Notes: generated by a model not told the origin, from the letters alone. Numbered from the stretch's first letter, positions 1 through 6,822 are shown. The stretch is DNA of 7,094 nucleotides from an uncultured Prevotellaceae bacterium (GCA_937892085.1 CALAVD010000506.1:1-7094), one strand, 5' to 3'. Program-made: numbers and translations.

Positions 1-76
1 GACCGCCTTCTGTTAGGAGTTTTCGCACCTTGACAAAAGAACTAAAACACACATTCACATAGATAAAACTCGCACA

Positions 77-652
77 ATGAACACTACTATCAACCAACTG
101 CTGACCAACGTCTATGAGCTTGAAGGGCTGTTACTGGTGATGCAACGCCACCACGACAACATCCCTCAGTTAGTGATTGAAAAATTTAAGGAGAAAGCCA
201 GCGAGATAGCTGCTGCGGCAAGTATCATAGATTCGATAAAGACACCTGCCGAAACTCCTGCCCCACAAGTCATGCCACCCACTTTTGTGCCACCGGCACA
301 ACCTGAACCTGCTCTCGTTGCCGAGAAAGAAGAGGTATCGGAGCCAGTTCCCGAGCCAACGCCCATCCCCGAGCCAAGGCCCGTTGTTAATGCTGAGGGG
401 CCTGTTGCGCCTCACCAATCCCAACCAGCGGTTGATATCACGTCGGCGTTCTCTATCAACGACCGCTTCCTGTTTCAGCGTGAGCTGTTCGACGGAAATA
501 AGGAGAAATATGACGATGCCATCGCAGTGATGCAGCGCCTTGCCGATATCGACAAGATTAAGGAGTTCATGACCGATGTTCTTGCTCTGGACCGCAGTAA
601 TGAAGTCGTGAAAGAGTTCATAAGACTTATCGAACAAAGCTTTAAGGATTAA
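77..652 (+). CDS. Conserved hypothetical protein with proline-rich linker, upstream of rsmI
   Basis: 191 residues; no enzymatic motif, signal peptide or membrane segment is visible, so it is probably cytoplasmic. Three parts can be seen: a helical N-terminal segment (about 1-55) rich in Leu, Ile and Ala; a Pro/Glu/Val-rich low-complexity linker (about 56-118, with repeated PEP and PxP); and a compact, probably helical C-terminal domain (about 119-191) that opens with SINDRFLFQRELF at 126-138 and ends in charged helices. From memory, the S-[IL]-N-D-R-F-x-F-x-R-E-L-F block recurs in otherwise unnamed Bacteroidetes proteins, so this end is probably the conserved functional unit. The stop lies 13 bases before rsmI, which suggests co-transcription. 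The ATG at 77 is the first in frame and no strong Shine-Dalgarno precedes it, as is usual in this phylum. Function unknown. Confidence 0.85.
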   Translation: MNTTINQLLTNVYELEGLLLVMQRHHDNIPQLVIEKFKEKASEIAAAASIIDSIKTPAETPAPQVMPPTFVPPAQPEPALVAEKEEVSEPVPEPTPIPEPRPVVNAEGPVAPHQSQPAVDITSAFSINDRFLFQRELFDGNKEKYDDAIAVMQRLADIDKIKEFMTDVLALDRSNEVVKEFIRLIEQSFKD

Positions 653-665
653 TCCGCAGGTCATC

Positions 666-1412
666 ATGGCAGGAAAGTTATATATGGTGCCCACACCGGT
701 GGGCAATCTCGACGACATGACGATGCGGGCGATAAAAGTGCTCAACGAGGTGTCGCTCATTCTTGCCGAGGACACACGCACCAGTGCCGTGCTGATGAAG
801 CATTATGGCATAGTCACCCCCATGCGTAGTCATCACAAGTTCAACGAGCACACCACCACCGCTTCTATCATCGATATGCTAAAAGCTGGTGAGAGCATCG
901 CGCTTATCACCGACGCGGGCACGCCTGGCATCAGCGACCCAGGATTCATGCTCTCGAGGGAATGCCGCCGCAACGGTATCACAGTAGAGACCTTGCCCGG
1001 TCCCACCGCCTTTGTGCCAGCCCTCGTCAACTCGGGGCTGCCATGCGACAAGTTCGTCTTCGAGGGCTTCCTGCCAGTGAAGAAGGGTAGGGCTACGCGA
1101 CTCGAGGCTCTTGCGCAAGAGACACGCACCATGATTTTCTACGAGTCGCCCACACGATTATTGAAGACCTTGCAGCAGTTGGCCGAGGCATTCGGCGGCG
1201 ACCGTGAGGCGTCGGTGTGCCGCGAGATTTCAAAGCTTCACGACACCACCCACCACGGCACCCTCAGTGAACTCGCTGAGCATTTCGGTCACGAGGCACC
1301 TCGCGGTGAGATAGTGATAGTAGTGGCAGGCAAGGAAGTAGAGGCACACACTAAAGTCGATAAGTATGCCAAGTTCAAGAACAAATACAACCAGTGCGAT
1401 GAAAACGCTTAA
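666..1412 (+). CDS. rsmI: 16S rRNA (cytidine(1402)-2'-O)-methyltransferase RsmI
   Basis: RsmI uses S-adenosylmethionine to methylate the 2'-hydroxyl of C1402 in the decoding centre of 16S rRNA; with the RsmH base methylation this gives m4Cm1402. The protein is a tetrapyrrole-methylase-fold enzyme. Diagnostic blocks are all present: LYMVPTPVGNLDDMTMRA (5-22), LAEDTRTS (33-40), ITDAGTPGISDPG (81-93, the glycine-rich SAM-site loop), LPGPTAFVPAL (110-120), FEGFLP (132-137), FYESPTRL (158-165), VCREISKLHD (184-193), GTLSEL (198-203) and RGEIVIVVAG (213-222). At 248 residues it is shorter than the E. coli protein (about 286) because it lacks the extra C-terminal domain; a short Lys/Asn-rich tail follows residue 224. 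The ATG at 666 gives the canonical N-terminus. The last 14 bases overlap the start of the next gene in another frame, suggesting coupled translation. Confidence 0.96.
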   Translation: MAGKLYMVPTPVGNLDDMTMRAIKVLNEVSLILAEDTRTSAVLMKHYGIVTPMRSHHKFNEHTTTASIIDMLKAGESIALITDAGTPGISDPGFMLSRECRRNGITVETLPGPTAFVPALVNSGLPCDKFVFEGFLPVKKGRATRLEALAQETRTMIFYESPTRLLKTLQQLAEAFGGDREASVCREISKLHDTTHHGTLSELAEHFGHEAPRGEIVIVVAGKEVEAHTKVDKYAKFKNKYNQCDENA

Positions 1413-2328
1413 CCATCTCTTGTTGGCACTATTGGTCATAATGGCAGCAACGTCGCTTGCCGCATGTCGCGACAAGGAGAAGAGTGACGCTGAAGAACAG
1501 CCGCACGTGATAAGAAGCAACGATGAACTGCGAAGGTCGGTGAGCGACACCCTTGATATCGTCCAACAGCAAAAAAACGTCCTCACCGTTCTCACTGGCG
1601 AGGTGAACGATGCTATGGATGAGATAGCTCGCATTGAGCAGATTATCGACTCTGCCGATGCTTCGCAACTGTCGTCGAATAAGCGCTCGAAGCTGCGCAA
1701 CGACATCTTGCTGATGAAAAACAATATCCAGGAAAAACGCAAGAAACTTACTGAGATAGAATCTGCTTTGGGTGGTGGCATTGATGAGCAGAATGAATCC
1801 TCCATAATGCAGAATATCAGCAATCTGCGCCAGCAACTCGACTTGCAAAAGTTGATGCTTAACCATATCTCGGCACGCCTTCATGCAACAAGCAAAACAT
1901 CTAAAGCTCCGAGCGCAATAGCCGATTCGACTCATGTAGCAAAACAGCTAACCGAGGCAGCGCAAAATGTTCAGCAAGAGGATATCAAGCAGAAGGAGCA
2001 ACGCGATATGCTTGCTGACGAGCTTAACGAGTGCTACTATGTGATAGGCACCAGAGATGAGTTGAAGAACCATAAAATCATTGATTCTGAGTTCATCAAG
2101 AAAACCAAAGTGATGCAGAGCGGCAACCTGTTGATGTCATATTTCACCAAGGCCGACAAGCGCACGCTGAATGAGATTTCCATTCCTGGCAATACGGTAA
2201 CACTGCTTACTAACCACGACCCACAATCATTCGTTAAAGAAGAGACCGACAATATGACGGTTATCAAAATCCTTGACGCGTCATTGTTCTGGGAATATAG
2301 CAACTACCTCGTAGTGCAGATTGAGTGA
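1399..2328 (+). CDS. Predicted coiled-coil lipoprotein (function unknown)
   Basis: 309 residues from the ATG at 1399. That start is chosen because it places a lipoprotein signal peptide exactly at the N-terminus: MKTLNHLL, a hydrophobic core, and a lipobox S-L-A-A-C with the lipidated Cys at 23. An in-frame ATG at 1366 would put 11 polar residues in front of the signal peptide and is less likely. After the Cys comes an acidic/charged linker, then long helical stretches (about 40-125 and 135-210) rich in Glu, Lys, Gln, Leu and Ile, which probably form coiled coils. The C-terminal 100 residues form a separate, probably beta-containing domain starting at ECYYVIGTRDEL (211-222) and ending FWEYSNYLVVQI. 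From memory, a YYxxGTxxEL motif of this kind recurs in envelope proteins of Bacteroidetes, but I cannot assign a function. It overlaps rsmI by 14 bases. Likely anchored in the outer membrane or facing the periplasm. Confidence 0.88.
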   Translation: MKTLNHLLLALLVIMAATSLAACRDKEKSDAEEQPHVIRSNDELRRSVSDTLDIVQQQKNVLTVLTGEVNDAMDEIARIEQIIDSADASQLSSNKRSKLRNDILLMKNNIQEKRKKLTEIESALGGGIDEQNESSIMQNISNLRQQLDLQKLMLNHISARLHATSKTSKAPSAIADSTHVAKQLTEAAQNVQQEDIKQKEQRDMLADELNECYYVIGTRDELKNHKIIDSEFIKKTKVMQSGNLLMSYFTKADKRTLNEISIPGNTVTLLTNHDPQSFVKEETDNMTVIKILDASLFWEYSNYLVVQIE

Positions 2329-2424
2329 GAGGGAAGAATGAATAGAGAAGAGTGGAGAGATAGATCAATGATCTTCGTTCAACGTTCCACCACTTACCAT
2401 GCCACTAAAACAGTAAAGAAGCAA

Positions 2425-3540
2425 ATGAAGATAGTAATTGCCATCGACAAGTTCAAAGGAAGCGCCACCAGCCAGCAATTAGCGCAGGTGATAGGCGACG
2501 AGATTATCAGAATGCTTCCCGATGCTCAGGTGGTGGCGGTGCCCATTGCCGACGGCGGCGACGGCACGATGCAATGCGTCAAGAGCATCATAGGCGATAG
2601 GGCAGTCACTTGCCACGTGAGCGTTGCAGCACCGCTGCGCCACCTGCCGCGTGTCGATGCTCAATATGTCATCGATGGCGACACAGCCTATATGGATCTC
2701 GCCACGGCAAGTGGACTGGCTCTGGTGCCCGACGGCTGCCGCAACGTGATGGGGGCAAGCACCTTTGGCACGGGAGAAATGATTTTTCACGCCATTAATA
2801 ATGGCGCACGACACATAGTGCTGGGGCTGGGAGGCAGCGCCACCTGCGATGGCGGAACGGGCATCTTAGCGGCATTGGGATTCAGGTTTCTCGACAAGAC
2901 CGGTAACGAGATGGCGCCCTGTGGCGAGAATCTTGCGAAGATTGAGCGCATCGATAACATTAACGTTGAAAGCAGAGTGCTGAACACGCGATTTACATTA
3001 CTTACCGATGTCGATAATCCTCTCTTCGGAATGAAAGGTGCAGCCTATGTCTTCGCGCCGCAAAAAGGCGCCACACCACAGCAAGCCGAGAGTCTCGACA
3101 ATGGACTCAGGCACTTTGCCACGCTACTCCCGTCACACGTTGCTCAAATGCCAGGGGCAGGAGCGGCAGGTGGCGTGACGGCAGGGATGATGGGATTGCT
3201 CAATGCCACCATCAAACCCGGGATAGAATTTGTGCTGGAAATGGTTCATTTTGATAATCTTATAGCCGATGCCGACCTTGTCATCACCGGCGAGGGACGC
3301 ATCGACAGCCAAACCCTTCACGGCAAAGCGCCTGCTGGAGTGCTGGCGGCTGCAAAGAAACAAAACGTGCCAGTCATTGCCATGTGTGGAAGTGTCGCAC
3401 CTGGCACCGATACCACATCAATGGGCTTTAAGCAAGTGATAGCAGTAACACCTCACGGCATGGCTTTGAGACAGGCCCTCAAGACCGATGTTACTCTACA
3501 AAACGTTGCCCATGTCACAAGAAAAATATTGTTTTTATGA
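2425..3540 (+). CDS. glxK: Glycerate kinase (GarK/GlxK family)
   Basis: Phosphorylates D-glycerate with ATP, in this family usually to 2-phosphoglycerate, feeding lower glycolysis; cytoplasmic. Family blocks run the full length: MKIVIAIDKFKGS at 1-13, VPIADGGDGT (39-48), ATASGLALVP (93-102), ASTFGTGEMI (111-120), a glycine-rich LGLGGSATCDGGTGILAALG (133-152), TDVDNPLFG (194-202), APQKGATP (211-218), PGAGAAGGVTAGM (243-255), and DLVITGEGRIDSQTLHGKAP (284-303). The length, 371 residues, is normal (about 375-380). I start at the ATG at 2425 because MKIVIAIDKFKGS is the usual N-terminus; an upstream in-frame ATG at 2338 would add 29 residues with no family similarity. GarK and GlxK cannot be separated by eye, so the symbol marks the family only. 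It sits 96 bases after the lipoprotein, with no clear promoter in the gap, and no other glycerate genes are nearby. Confidence 0.94.
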   Translation: MKIVIAIDKFKGSATSQQLAQVIGDEIIRMLPDAQVVAVPIADGGDGTMQCVKSIIGDRAVTCHVSVAAPLRHLPRVDAQYVIDGDTAYMDLATASGLALVPDGCRNVMGASTFGTGEMIFHAINNGARHIVLGLGGSATCDGGTGILAALGFRFLDKTGNEMAPCGENLAKIERIDNINVESRVLNTRFTLLTDVDNPLFGMKGAAYVFAPQKGATPQQAESLDNGLRHFATLLPSHVAQMPGAGAAGGVTAGMMGLLNATIKPGIEFVLEMVHFDNLIADADLVITGEGRIDSQTLHGKAPAGVLAAAKKQNVPVIAMCGSVAPGTDTTSMGFKQVIAVTPHGMALRQALKTDVTLQNVAHVTRKILFL

Positions 3541-3547
3541 ACCGTTA

Positions 3548-3579
3548 TTTGCATTAATGGGAAAATAGTTCTATATTTG
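3548..3579 (+). promoter_or_regulatory. Bacteroidetes-type promoter for the lipoprotein/radical SAM operon
   Basis: TTTG at 3548-3551 (the -33 element) and TATATTTG at 3572-3579 (the -7 element, consensus TAnnTTTG) are separated by 20 bases. Both elements and the spacing match the established Bacteroides consensus exactly. The site begins 8 bases after the glycerate kinase stop. Transcription should start around 3584-3588, leaving a leader of about 30 bases before the ATG at 3615. No operator or terminator is visible between the two genes. Confidence 0.8.
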
Positions 3580-3614
3580 CTTGCGTTTTGGTTTTCACAA
3601 AGTTTTTTATTGCT

Positions 3615-3869
3615 ATGAAGAAGATGAGTTTTAATCTGCATAAATGGGTCGTGAGAGCTATGGTTGCTGTTGGTGCTATGATGGGAATATCTTCATGCAG
3701 TAATGGTGGCAAAGTCGTTATTAATAACCCTCCCGAGACTGTTTATGGTCCACCGCCTGGTGTTTTTCCCAAACGAGTGGAGATAGTTGAGGATGTGTAT
3801 GGTCCTCCTGTAGAAAGCATCGACAGTGTGAGTGAGGTCTCTAAACCGGAAATCATAAAGCCAGAGTAA
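3615..3869 (+). CDS. Radical SAM-associated small lipoprotein with two VYGPP motifs (copy 1)
   Basis: 84 residues from the ATG at 3615. An in-frame ATG at 3588 lies at about the predicted transcription start and would put nine extra residues before the signal peptide, so it is rejected. The protein has a positively charged n-region with KWVVR at 10-14, a short hydrophobic core, and a lipobox G-I-S-S-C with the lipidated Cys at 28. The mature part is only 57 residues and looks unfolded, rich in Pro, Val, Glu and Ser. It carries ETVYGPPP (41-48) and EDVYGPPVE (59-67). From memory this matches NCBI's 'radical SAM-associated putative lipoprotein' (TIGR04134), whose members sit beside a dedicated radical SAM/SPASM enzyme. 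It is first in the operon and is followed after 15 bases by a paralogue. The codons are visibly more AT-rich than those of neighbouring genes. A role as substrate of the enzyme encoded at 4190 is inferred. Confidence 0.85.
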   Translation: MKKMSFNLHKWVVRAMVAVGAMMGISSCSNGGKVVINNPPETVYGPPPGVFPKRVEIVEDVYGPPVESIDSVSEVSKPEIIKPE

Positions 3870-3884
3870 AAGCATTTTTGAGAG

Positions 3885-4190
3885 ATGAAAAAGTCAACAC
3901 TTACAATACGGAAATGGCTGGTGCGAGGACTGGTAGTGGCGGGTGCTTTCTTTGGCATCACAGCTTGCCAACCAGCTCACAAAAAGAGTCATAATAGTGA
4001 TGCCGAGGAGAATGTCTCTAACTCAGCAGCCAGTGAGGTTAGTGATGCGAGCAATATCAGCGAAGTGGAAGACGTGTATGGCCCTCCAGTGGAAGAGATT
4101 GAGACTGTGTATGGCCCGCCATCTTATTTCGATGAGATAGAGGGAACTCCCGAAATCGTTGACGAGCCTCAAGAGAAGAACGCGAAATAA
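3885..4190 (+). CDS. Radical SAM-associated small lipoprotein with two VYGPP motifs (copy 2)
   Basis: 101 residues, a paralogue of the preceding gene. The signal peptides align without gaps over 28 residues: MKK, then K10-W11, V13-R14, G20-A21, G24-I25 and Cys28 are identical. The lipobox is G-I-T-A-C. The mature part begins with a Ser/Asn/Glu-rich spacer (about 29-60), followed by EDVYGPPVE (62-70) and ETVYGPPS (73-80), then an acidic tail ending in Lys. The motif pair is closer together (11 residues) than in copy 1 (18 residues) and in the opposite order. A purine-rich GAGAG just before the ATG may act as a weak ribosome-binding site. The stop TAA shares its last A with the ATG of the radical SAM gene, so enzyme synthesis is probably coupled to that of this lipoprotein. 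Probable enzyme substrate; mature function unknown. Confidence 0.87.
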   Translation: MKKSTLTIRKWLVRGLVVAGAFFGITACQPAHKKSHNSDAEENVSNSAASEVSDASNISEVEDVYGPPVEEIETVYGPPSYFDEIEGTPEIVDEPQEKNAK

Positions 4191-5257
4191 TGAAAACTCG
4201 CCAACTTATAGAACTGGAAAAGACGCGCAACGAGCGTCGGTGGCTTGAAAAGAATCATCCGTTGAGGCAGCTGTTCTGGGAATGTACCCTGCGCTGCAAC
4301 CTCTCGTGCCGCCACTGTGGCAGCGATTGCCGCAAGGTGTCGGTAACACCCGATATGCCTCTCGAGCATTTCCTTCCCGTGCTCGATGATGTGGCAACGA
4401 TGATGGAACCTAAAAATGTGCTCGTCAATACCGTTGGCGGCGAGCCATTGGTGCGTCCCGATATTGTGGCGTGCGGCAAGGCAATCACCGACCGCGGCTT
4501 CTTGTGGGGCTTTGTTACTAACGGCGTGCTACTCACCGAGCCTATGCTGTGCGACGTGCTCAAGGCGGGTCTGCGCACTGTGGCAGTGAGTCTCGACGGT
4601 CTTGAGGAGGAGCACAACTGGCTCAGGGGCGGGTCGTTCGACGGCGCGATGAGAGCAGTGAAGCTTCTTACCCGCACCCGCAAGTTGCTGTGGGATGTGA
4701 TAACTTGCGTTAACCAGCGCAATTTCTCTACTCTGCACCAGCTCAAGCAGTATCTTATTGACGCAGGAGTGACAAAGTGGCGCATATTCACAATTTTCCC
4801 GCAAGGCAGGGCAAAGCTTAACAACGAATTGTATCTGTCCCCAGAGCAGTATGTGCAACTCATGGATTTCATTGTAGCCACCCGCAAAGAGGGAAAGATT
4901 AACTTGTCCTATAGCTGCGAAGGCTTCCTCGGCGACTATGAGGGAGAGGTGCGGAGCCACATCTTCCGCTGCGATGCTGGCACGATGACCGCGTCGATAC
5001 TTGCCAACGGCGACATCAGCGGTTGCCTGAGCATTCGCTCGCATTACAACCAGGGAAACATCTACCGCGACCGGTTTGTTGATGTGTGGAACAACCGCTT
5101 TGAGCAGATGCGCGACCGCCGCTGGATGAAGCGCGACGAGTGTGCCAAATGCAAGGCGTGGGACTGGTGCGCCGGCGGTCCTTTCCACCTGCGCGACGAC
5201 GCCGGCAAGATGATGCATTGCAACTGCCTCACAATCAGCGAAGCAAAGAAAAATTAA
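4190..5257 (+). CDS. Radical SAM/SPASM enzyme of the rSAM/lipoprotein system (TIGR04133-like)
   Basis: 355 residues, cytoplasmic, no signal peptide. The radical SAM cluster motif CxxxCxxC is C36-x3-C40-x2-C43, flanked by extra cysteines at 32 and 47. GGEP at 83-86 fits the SAM-binding motif, and VAVSLDG (131-137) is the usual strand-4 block. The C-terminal SPASM domain has C261-x12-G274-x4-C279, then C318-x2-C321-x5-C327, and C344/C346; these should bind auxiliary iron-sulfur clusters. The expected cysteine three residues after C327 is Pro331 instead. SPASM enzymes typically modify ribosomally made peptides or proteins through radical chemistry. About 30 residues precede the first cluster motif, too few for a leader-binding (RRE) domain. 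The ATG overlaps the stop of the second VYGPP lipoprotein by one base, making those lipoproteins the obvious substrates. The reaction is unknown. The family name comes from memory of TIGRFAM, not a search. Confidence 0.9.
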   Translation: MKTRQLIELEKTRNERRWLEKNHPLRQLFWECTLRCNLSCRHCGSDCRKVSVTPDMPLEHFLPVLDDVATMMEPKNVLVNTVGGEPLVRPDIVACGKAITDRGFLWGFVTNGVLLTEPMLCDVLKAGLRTVAVSLDGLEEEHNWLRGGSFDGAMRAVKLLTRTRKLLWDVITCVNQRNFSTLHQLKQYLIDAGVTKWRIFTIFPQGRAKLNNELYLSPEQYVQLMDFIVATRKEGKINLSYSCEGFLGDYEGEVRSHIFRCDAGTMTASILANGDISGCLSIRSHYNQGNIYRDRFVDVWNNRFEQMRDRRWMKRDECAKCKAWDWCAGGPFHLRDDAGKMMHCNCLTISEAKKN

Positions 5258-5264
5258 TAGCATT

Positions 5265-6560
5265 ATGATGAGAAATTTTTTAGCTCTTGTTGTTATGATT
5301 TGCGTGAGCTTGATGGCTATGGCGCAATCTTCGAGCCACCAGTATGTGACAGTGGTGGCTGAGCCCGACCATGCCGACTGGACCTACCGCACTGGAGAGA
5401 CGGCGCATTTCACTGCCTATGCCATCAAGGAGAACGTGCGCATGAAGGACACAGAGATAACCTACAGTTACGGTCCCGACAAACTCGACGCCGTGTTCAC
5501 CAAGACCGTCAGAACCGACCGCAACGGCGTGGCGCACTTCGATGTGCCGGGTGCCAAAACGCCAGGTTTCACCAGCGTGAGAGTTAAGGTGGAACTTGAC
5601 GGACGCACATATAATTCGATGACCAATATCGCCTTCGATCCCTATAATATCACACCCACGACTACTATGCCCGATGATTTCGAGCAGTTCTGGAGCAATG
5701 CCATGAATAAGGCTGCCCAGGTGCCCATGCAACCCACGCTGCGGCACAGCGACGAGGAGAGCAACGATAGGGTAGATGTCTATTACCTGCGCTTGCAGTC
5801 CTACAAGAAGGGCAATTATGTCTATGGCGTGCTCACCGTGCCCAAGACGGCAGGACGCAAACCCGCCATTTTGCGTTTGCCGGGTGCTGCTGTGCGCCCG
5901 TTTAATGGCCCCAACGAACTCGCCTACGAGGGCTTTGTGGTGCTGGAGATAGGGGTGCATGGCATTCCCGTTGACCAAGACAAGGAGATATACCGCCAGC
6001 TCGAGGCTGGCGCGCTGTCGGGATATACCACTATGGGCATTGATAACCGCGATACTTATTACTACAAGCGTTCCATCTTGGGGTGTGTGCGTGCAGTAGA
6101 TTACCTGTGCACGCGTGATGATGTTGATACCACTCGCATCGCCACTTATGGTGGAAGTCAGGGCGGTATGCTCTCGATTATGACAGCAGCGTTGAGTCCG
6201 CACGTGAGCGCTTTGTTTGCCTATTTCCCCGCCTTCTGTGACCTCACAGGCTACTACTATGGTCGTGGTGCGGGATGGCCGCATTTATTTCGTGATGCTA
6301 ACGAGCCAAACCTGCAAGCACGCATGGAAGTGTCGCGCTACTACGATACTGTGAATTTCGCCCGTATCTTGCGAGTGCCTGGCTTCTATGCCTGGGGCTT
6401 CAACGACCCAGCCTGTTGCCCAACGTCCACCTTCAGCGCCTATAACGTGATTACCGCTCCCAAGCAGTTGCAGGTGGGTCGTGACACAGGCCACTGGCTC
6501 TATCCCTGGCAAGTGGATAACGCCAAGAAGTGGCTAAAGGCACGGTTCAACATGGAATAG
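5265..6560 (+). CDS. Secreted acetyl (xylan) esterase, CE7-like alpha/beta hydrolase
   Basis: 431 residues. The N-terminus is a Sec signal peptide (hydrophobic to about 18, likely cleaved after A-M-A at 18-20), so the mature enzyme is periplasmic or exported. Residues about 27-125 form an Ig-like beta domain, followed by an AXE1/CE7 catalytic domain. MPDDFEQFWSNAMNKA (135-150) and the YVYGVLTVPK stretch (185-194) are typical of CE7. The probable triad is Ser298 in YGGSQGG (295-301), Asp381 in WGFNDPACCPTSTFSAYN (377-394) and His410 in TGHWLYPWQ (408-416); NRDTYYYKRSILGCVRAVDYL (261-281) is another family block. CE7 enzymes remove acetyl groups from xylan fragments or from small acetylated compounds. 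ATG codons at 5265 and 5268 are equally possible starts. It lies 7 bases after the radical SAM gene with no promoter between, so it is co-transcribed. No polysaccharide-utilisation genes are in view, so the substrate is uncertain. Confidence 0.91.
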   Translation: MMRNFLALVVMICVSLMAMAQSSSHQYVTVVAEPDHADWTYRTGETAHFTAYAIKENVRMKDTEITYSYGPDKLDAVFTKTVRTDRNGVAHFDVPGAKTPGFTSVRVKVELDGRTYNSMTNIAFDPYNITPTTTMPDDFEQFWSNAMNKAAQVPMQPTLRHSDEESNDRVDVYYLRLQSYKKGNYVYGVLTVPKTAGRKPAILRLPGAAVRPFNGPNELAYEGFVVLEIGVHGIPVDQDKEIYRQLEAGALSGYTTMGIDNRDTYYYKRSILGCVRAVDYLCTRDDVDTTRIATYGGSQGGMLSIMTAALSPHVSALFAYFPAFCDLTGYYYGRGAGWPHLFRDANEPNLQARMEVSRYYDTVNFARILRVPGFYAWGFNDPACCPTSTFSAYNVITAPKQLQVGRDTGHWLYPWQVDNAKKWLKARFNME

Positions 6561-6775
6561 CTCCGTGAGGCTTGCACAAATTATTGATGAGGCGCAGCTT
6601 ATTTTATCCCAAAATGCTTATTTGTACAATCACATATAGATAGATAAACCGCATTTCCTCATATTGAAAATTATTGGTGTCAGATTACATTTTATGAGTC
6701 TTCGGCTATCTTCTGATATTCAATGTAATAATAGCAGCAGTAAAATGCGGGGGCTTACTTTTTATGGGTTCTCCT

Positions 6776-6812
6776 TAGTGGAAGAGTGAAGCTTCACTAC
6801 GCTATTTTTTTT
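6776..6812 (+). terminator. Candidate intrinsic terminator of the esterase operon
   Basis: TAGTGGAAG (6776-6784) pairs with CTTCACTA (6792-6799) with one bulged G and a 7-base loop; five bases later comes a run of eight T (6805-6812). The same segment also contains a perfect 14-base palindrome, AGTGAAGCTTCACT (6785-6798), so two alternative folds compete. It is about 215 bases after the esterase stop, which is rather far, and the stem is not GC-rich, so confidence is moderate. Confidence 0.4.
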
Positions 6813-6822
6813 CAAAAAGCTG

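Noticed and set aside
1..76. Possible end of an upstream gene at the left edge
   Set aside because: Two + strand frames stay open for a few codons (stops at 31-33 and near 58), but there is too little sequence to support a gene. The - strand shows no plausible divergent start here.
170..781. Open frame on the - strand spanning the end of the first gene and the start of rsmI (203 codons)
   Set aside because: It runs antisense to two genes and crosses their junction; the translation is compositionally odd and has no signal or domain.
2351..2394. Small nested inverted repeats in the glycerate kinase leader (AGTGG/CCACT around AGATC-AAT-GATCT)
   Set aside because: Stems of only 5 bp with no T run and no riboswitch features; likely to occur by chance in a purine-rich leader.
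2338..2424. N-terminal extension of glycerate kinase from an upstream ATG
   Set aside because: The 29 extra residues resemble no family member, and the standard N-terminus MKIVIAIDKFKGS begins exactly at the ATG at 2425.
3741..4121. The VYGPP-coding stretches as a DNA tandem repeat or CRISPR-like array
   Set aside because: The copies differ at third codon positions and are unevenly spaced within two genes; the repetition is at protein level only.
4529..5263. Open frame on the - strand opposite the radical SAM gene (244 codons)
   Set aside because: No family features; the + strand carries clear radical SAM and SPASM cysteine motifs over the same bases.
5280..6284. Long open frame on the - strand opposite the esterase (334 codons)
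   Set aside because: The translation has no recognisable motifs and is rich in His, Ile and Val in a way typical of the antisense of a GC-rich gene; the + strand encodes a full CE7 enzyme with a catalytic triad.
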